Assembly (NCBI GenBank): GCA_016283075.1
Contig: JAEEMF010000058.1
Location: 1-5,506, forward strand
Origin: Bacilli bacterium
GTDB lineage: Bacteria > Bacillota_I > Bacilli_A > RF39 > UBA660
Reading direction: 5' to 3'
Length of the DNA: 5,506 bases
Below are positions 4,716-5,506 of the stretch, one piece after another. The translations under genes were made by a program, and so were the position numbers. The number at the start of each line of letters is the position of its first letter. The stretch's first letter is position 1. Below the pieces are notes generated by a model. The model did no database searches. It saw only the letters and a list, made by a program, of their open reading frames with translations, and had not been told where the DNA came from.

Positions 4716-5506
4716 TTAATGTCTTATTCTCTTTCTCTCTGTCTCTATTTCTTTTAAACTTCTATCTGGAGTTGGTAAATCTTCTGGCATGGTGCCTCCT
4801 AATTCTTTAATTGTATTTCTTACCTTTTTACCTACTTCAAAATGAACAGAATTTGCAGTATATTCATTATCCACATTATCTCTTTTTAATTTAGCGTCTG
4901 TTTGAGCCATTCTAAATATATTATCTGCAAGTTCTTCGCTGCCCATATTGTCTAAAATATCTTCTCTATATCTAAGACCTTTTCTTTTGAAAATATCATC
5001 TGCTGTTTCACCGTTATATAGTCCTTTATATCCTGCATTATGAAATCTAGCTAAATCTTTTACCCCACTATTAACCGCAGTTTTATTCAAATTGAAGTTT
5101 AACTTTTTAACTTGTTTTCTATTGTATAACCTTTTTTCGTCTTCAGTAAGTTCATTATATTCTTTTTCACTTAATTCTTGTTTTCTTGTTTGAATAGCAA
5201 AATAAGTTTGTCCAATAGCCACTACTGGTTTTGAGGAATCAGAGTTTTGAACTATTAAATAACATGCATATCTAGTTAATCTATAATCTTTTAGCTTTCT
5301 TTTTGCGTTTGAACCTATATCCACCATTACGTCCATTTGGGCGAAATGGTTCTCAACATTTTGTTCACTCTTTTCACATGAAATCATTGCTTTTTTAATT
5401 GATGGTAAAAACTTTCTGAATTCACCATATTCTAATATTTTTCCTAATTCTCTTGCTAACCAATATTCATTACCAAATTCATCTATATGTTTAATATCTT
5501 CAAATA
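4716..5506 (-). CDS. dinD: DNA-damage-inducible protein D (DinD), 5' end outside the window
   Basis: The frame is open from the window edge (5506) to a TAA at 4718-4716, giving 262 visible codons. An internal Met at 5387 is not the start, because the family sequence continues without a break upstream of it. Counting from the edge, GNEYWLARELGKILEY (11-26) is the Bro-N-like start of DinD. DYRLTRYACYLIVQN (73-87) and GQTYFAIQTR (98-107) are its hallmark core, FHNAGYKGLYNG lies at 154-165, and GGTMPEDLPTPDRS (236-249) marks a complete C-terminus. E. coli DinD is about 274 residues, so only a few codons should be missing. DinD in E. coli is an SOS-induced cytoplasmic protein that inhibits RecA filament activity; relatives are common in phages and islands. 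The promoter and any LexA site lie outside the window. No clear terminator follows in the 81-nt gap, so read-through into the orphan gene is possible. Confidence 0.9.
   Translation of the reverse strand, partial: FEDIKHIDEFGNEYWLARELGKILEYGEFRKFLPSIKKAMISCEKSEQNVENHFAQMDVMVDIGSNAKRKLKDYRLTRYACYLIVQNSDSSKPVVAIGQTYFAIQTRKQELSEKEYNELTEDEKRLYNRKQVKKLNFNLNKTAVNSGVKDLARFHNAGYKGLYNGETADDIFKRKGLRYREDILDNMGSEELADNIFRMAQTDAKLKRDNVDNEYTANSVHFEVGKKVRNTIKELGGTMPEDLPTPDRSLKEIETERKRIRH

Noticed and set aside
1..5506. CRISPR array, tRNA, rRNA, insertion-sequence ends or long direct repeats
   Set aside because: Reading both strands, I found no repeat-spacer pattern, no tRNA arms with a T-loop GTTCRA box, no rRNA-like sequence and no transposase frame.
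1..5506. Genetic code 4 (TGA as Trp), suggested by the AT-rich, Mollicutes-like composition
   Set aside because: All Trp codons read are TGG, no coding frame contains TGA, and TGA closes the nuclease relic at its natural C-terminus.

Overview
The window is very AT-rich, and every gene I can support lies on the minus strand, so it reads from high to low coordinates. Low GC, strong extended -10 promoters, Shine-Dalgarno (SD) sites of the GGAGGTGAT type and short hairpin-plus-U terminators point to a low-GC Firmicute, perhaps Bacilli or an Erysipelotrichia/RF39-like gut lineage. TGG encodes Trp, TGA ends one frame, and no coding frame needs TGA as a sense codon, which fits genetic code 11 rather than the Mycoplasma code. 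The lineage is an inference.

Layout in transcription order: (1) 5506-4716, a 5'-truncated dinD-type gene (DNA-damage-inducible protein D). (2) 4634-3918, an unrecognised 238-residue soluble protein with its own promoter and a clear intrinsic terminator (3894-3865). (3) 3853-3665, a relic I recognise as the C-terminal end of a DUF1016/YhcG-type PD-(D/E)xK nuclease, cut off before the catalytic part. (4) 3642-2323, a PP-loop enzyme that looks like MurL, the UDP-MurNAc-L-Ala-L-Glu epimerase of an alternative route to D-Glu in peptidoglycan. (5) 2211-1486, a two-pass membrane protein of DUF3592 type, closed by a terminator (1487-1459). (6) 1423-473, a kinase of the APH/choline-kinase fold with unknown substrate. 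(7) 412-1, the N-terminal part of a WG-repeat protein that runs off the window.

The genes look like independent transcription units. Each of the five with a visible start has its own TGn-TATAAT or close variant 16-46 nt upstream, and two units end in convincing terminators. Promoters and SD sites correct two starts: murL begins at the ATG at 3642 rather than the upstream TTG, and the DUF3592 gene begins at 2211, because the longer frame to 2307 would start upstream of its own promoter.

The right half (dinD, the orphan and the nuclease relic) looks like accessory or island DNA. The left half looks more like chromosomal housekeeping and envelope genes. I see no RNA gene, CRISPR array, insertion sequence or transposon end. 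I found no clear new multi-gene system. The best leads are the orphan between dinD and the broken nuclease, and the MurL homologue without a visible MurD2 partner.
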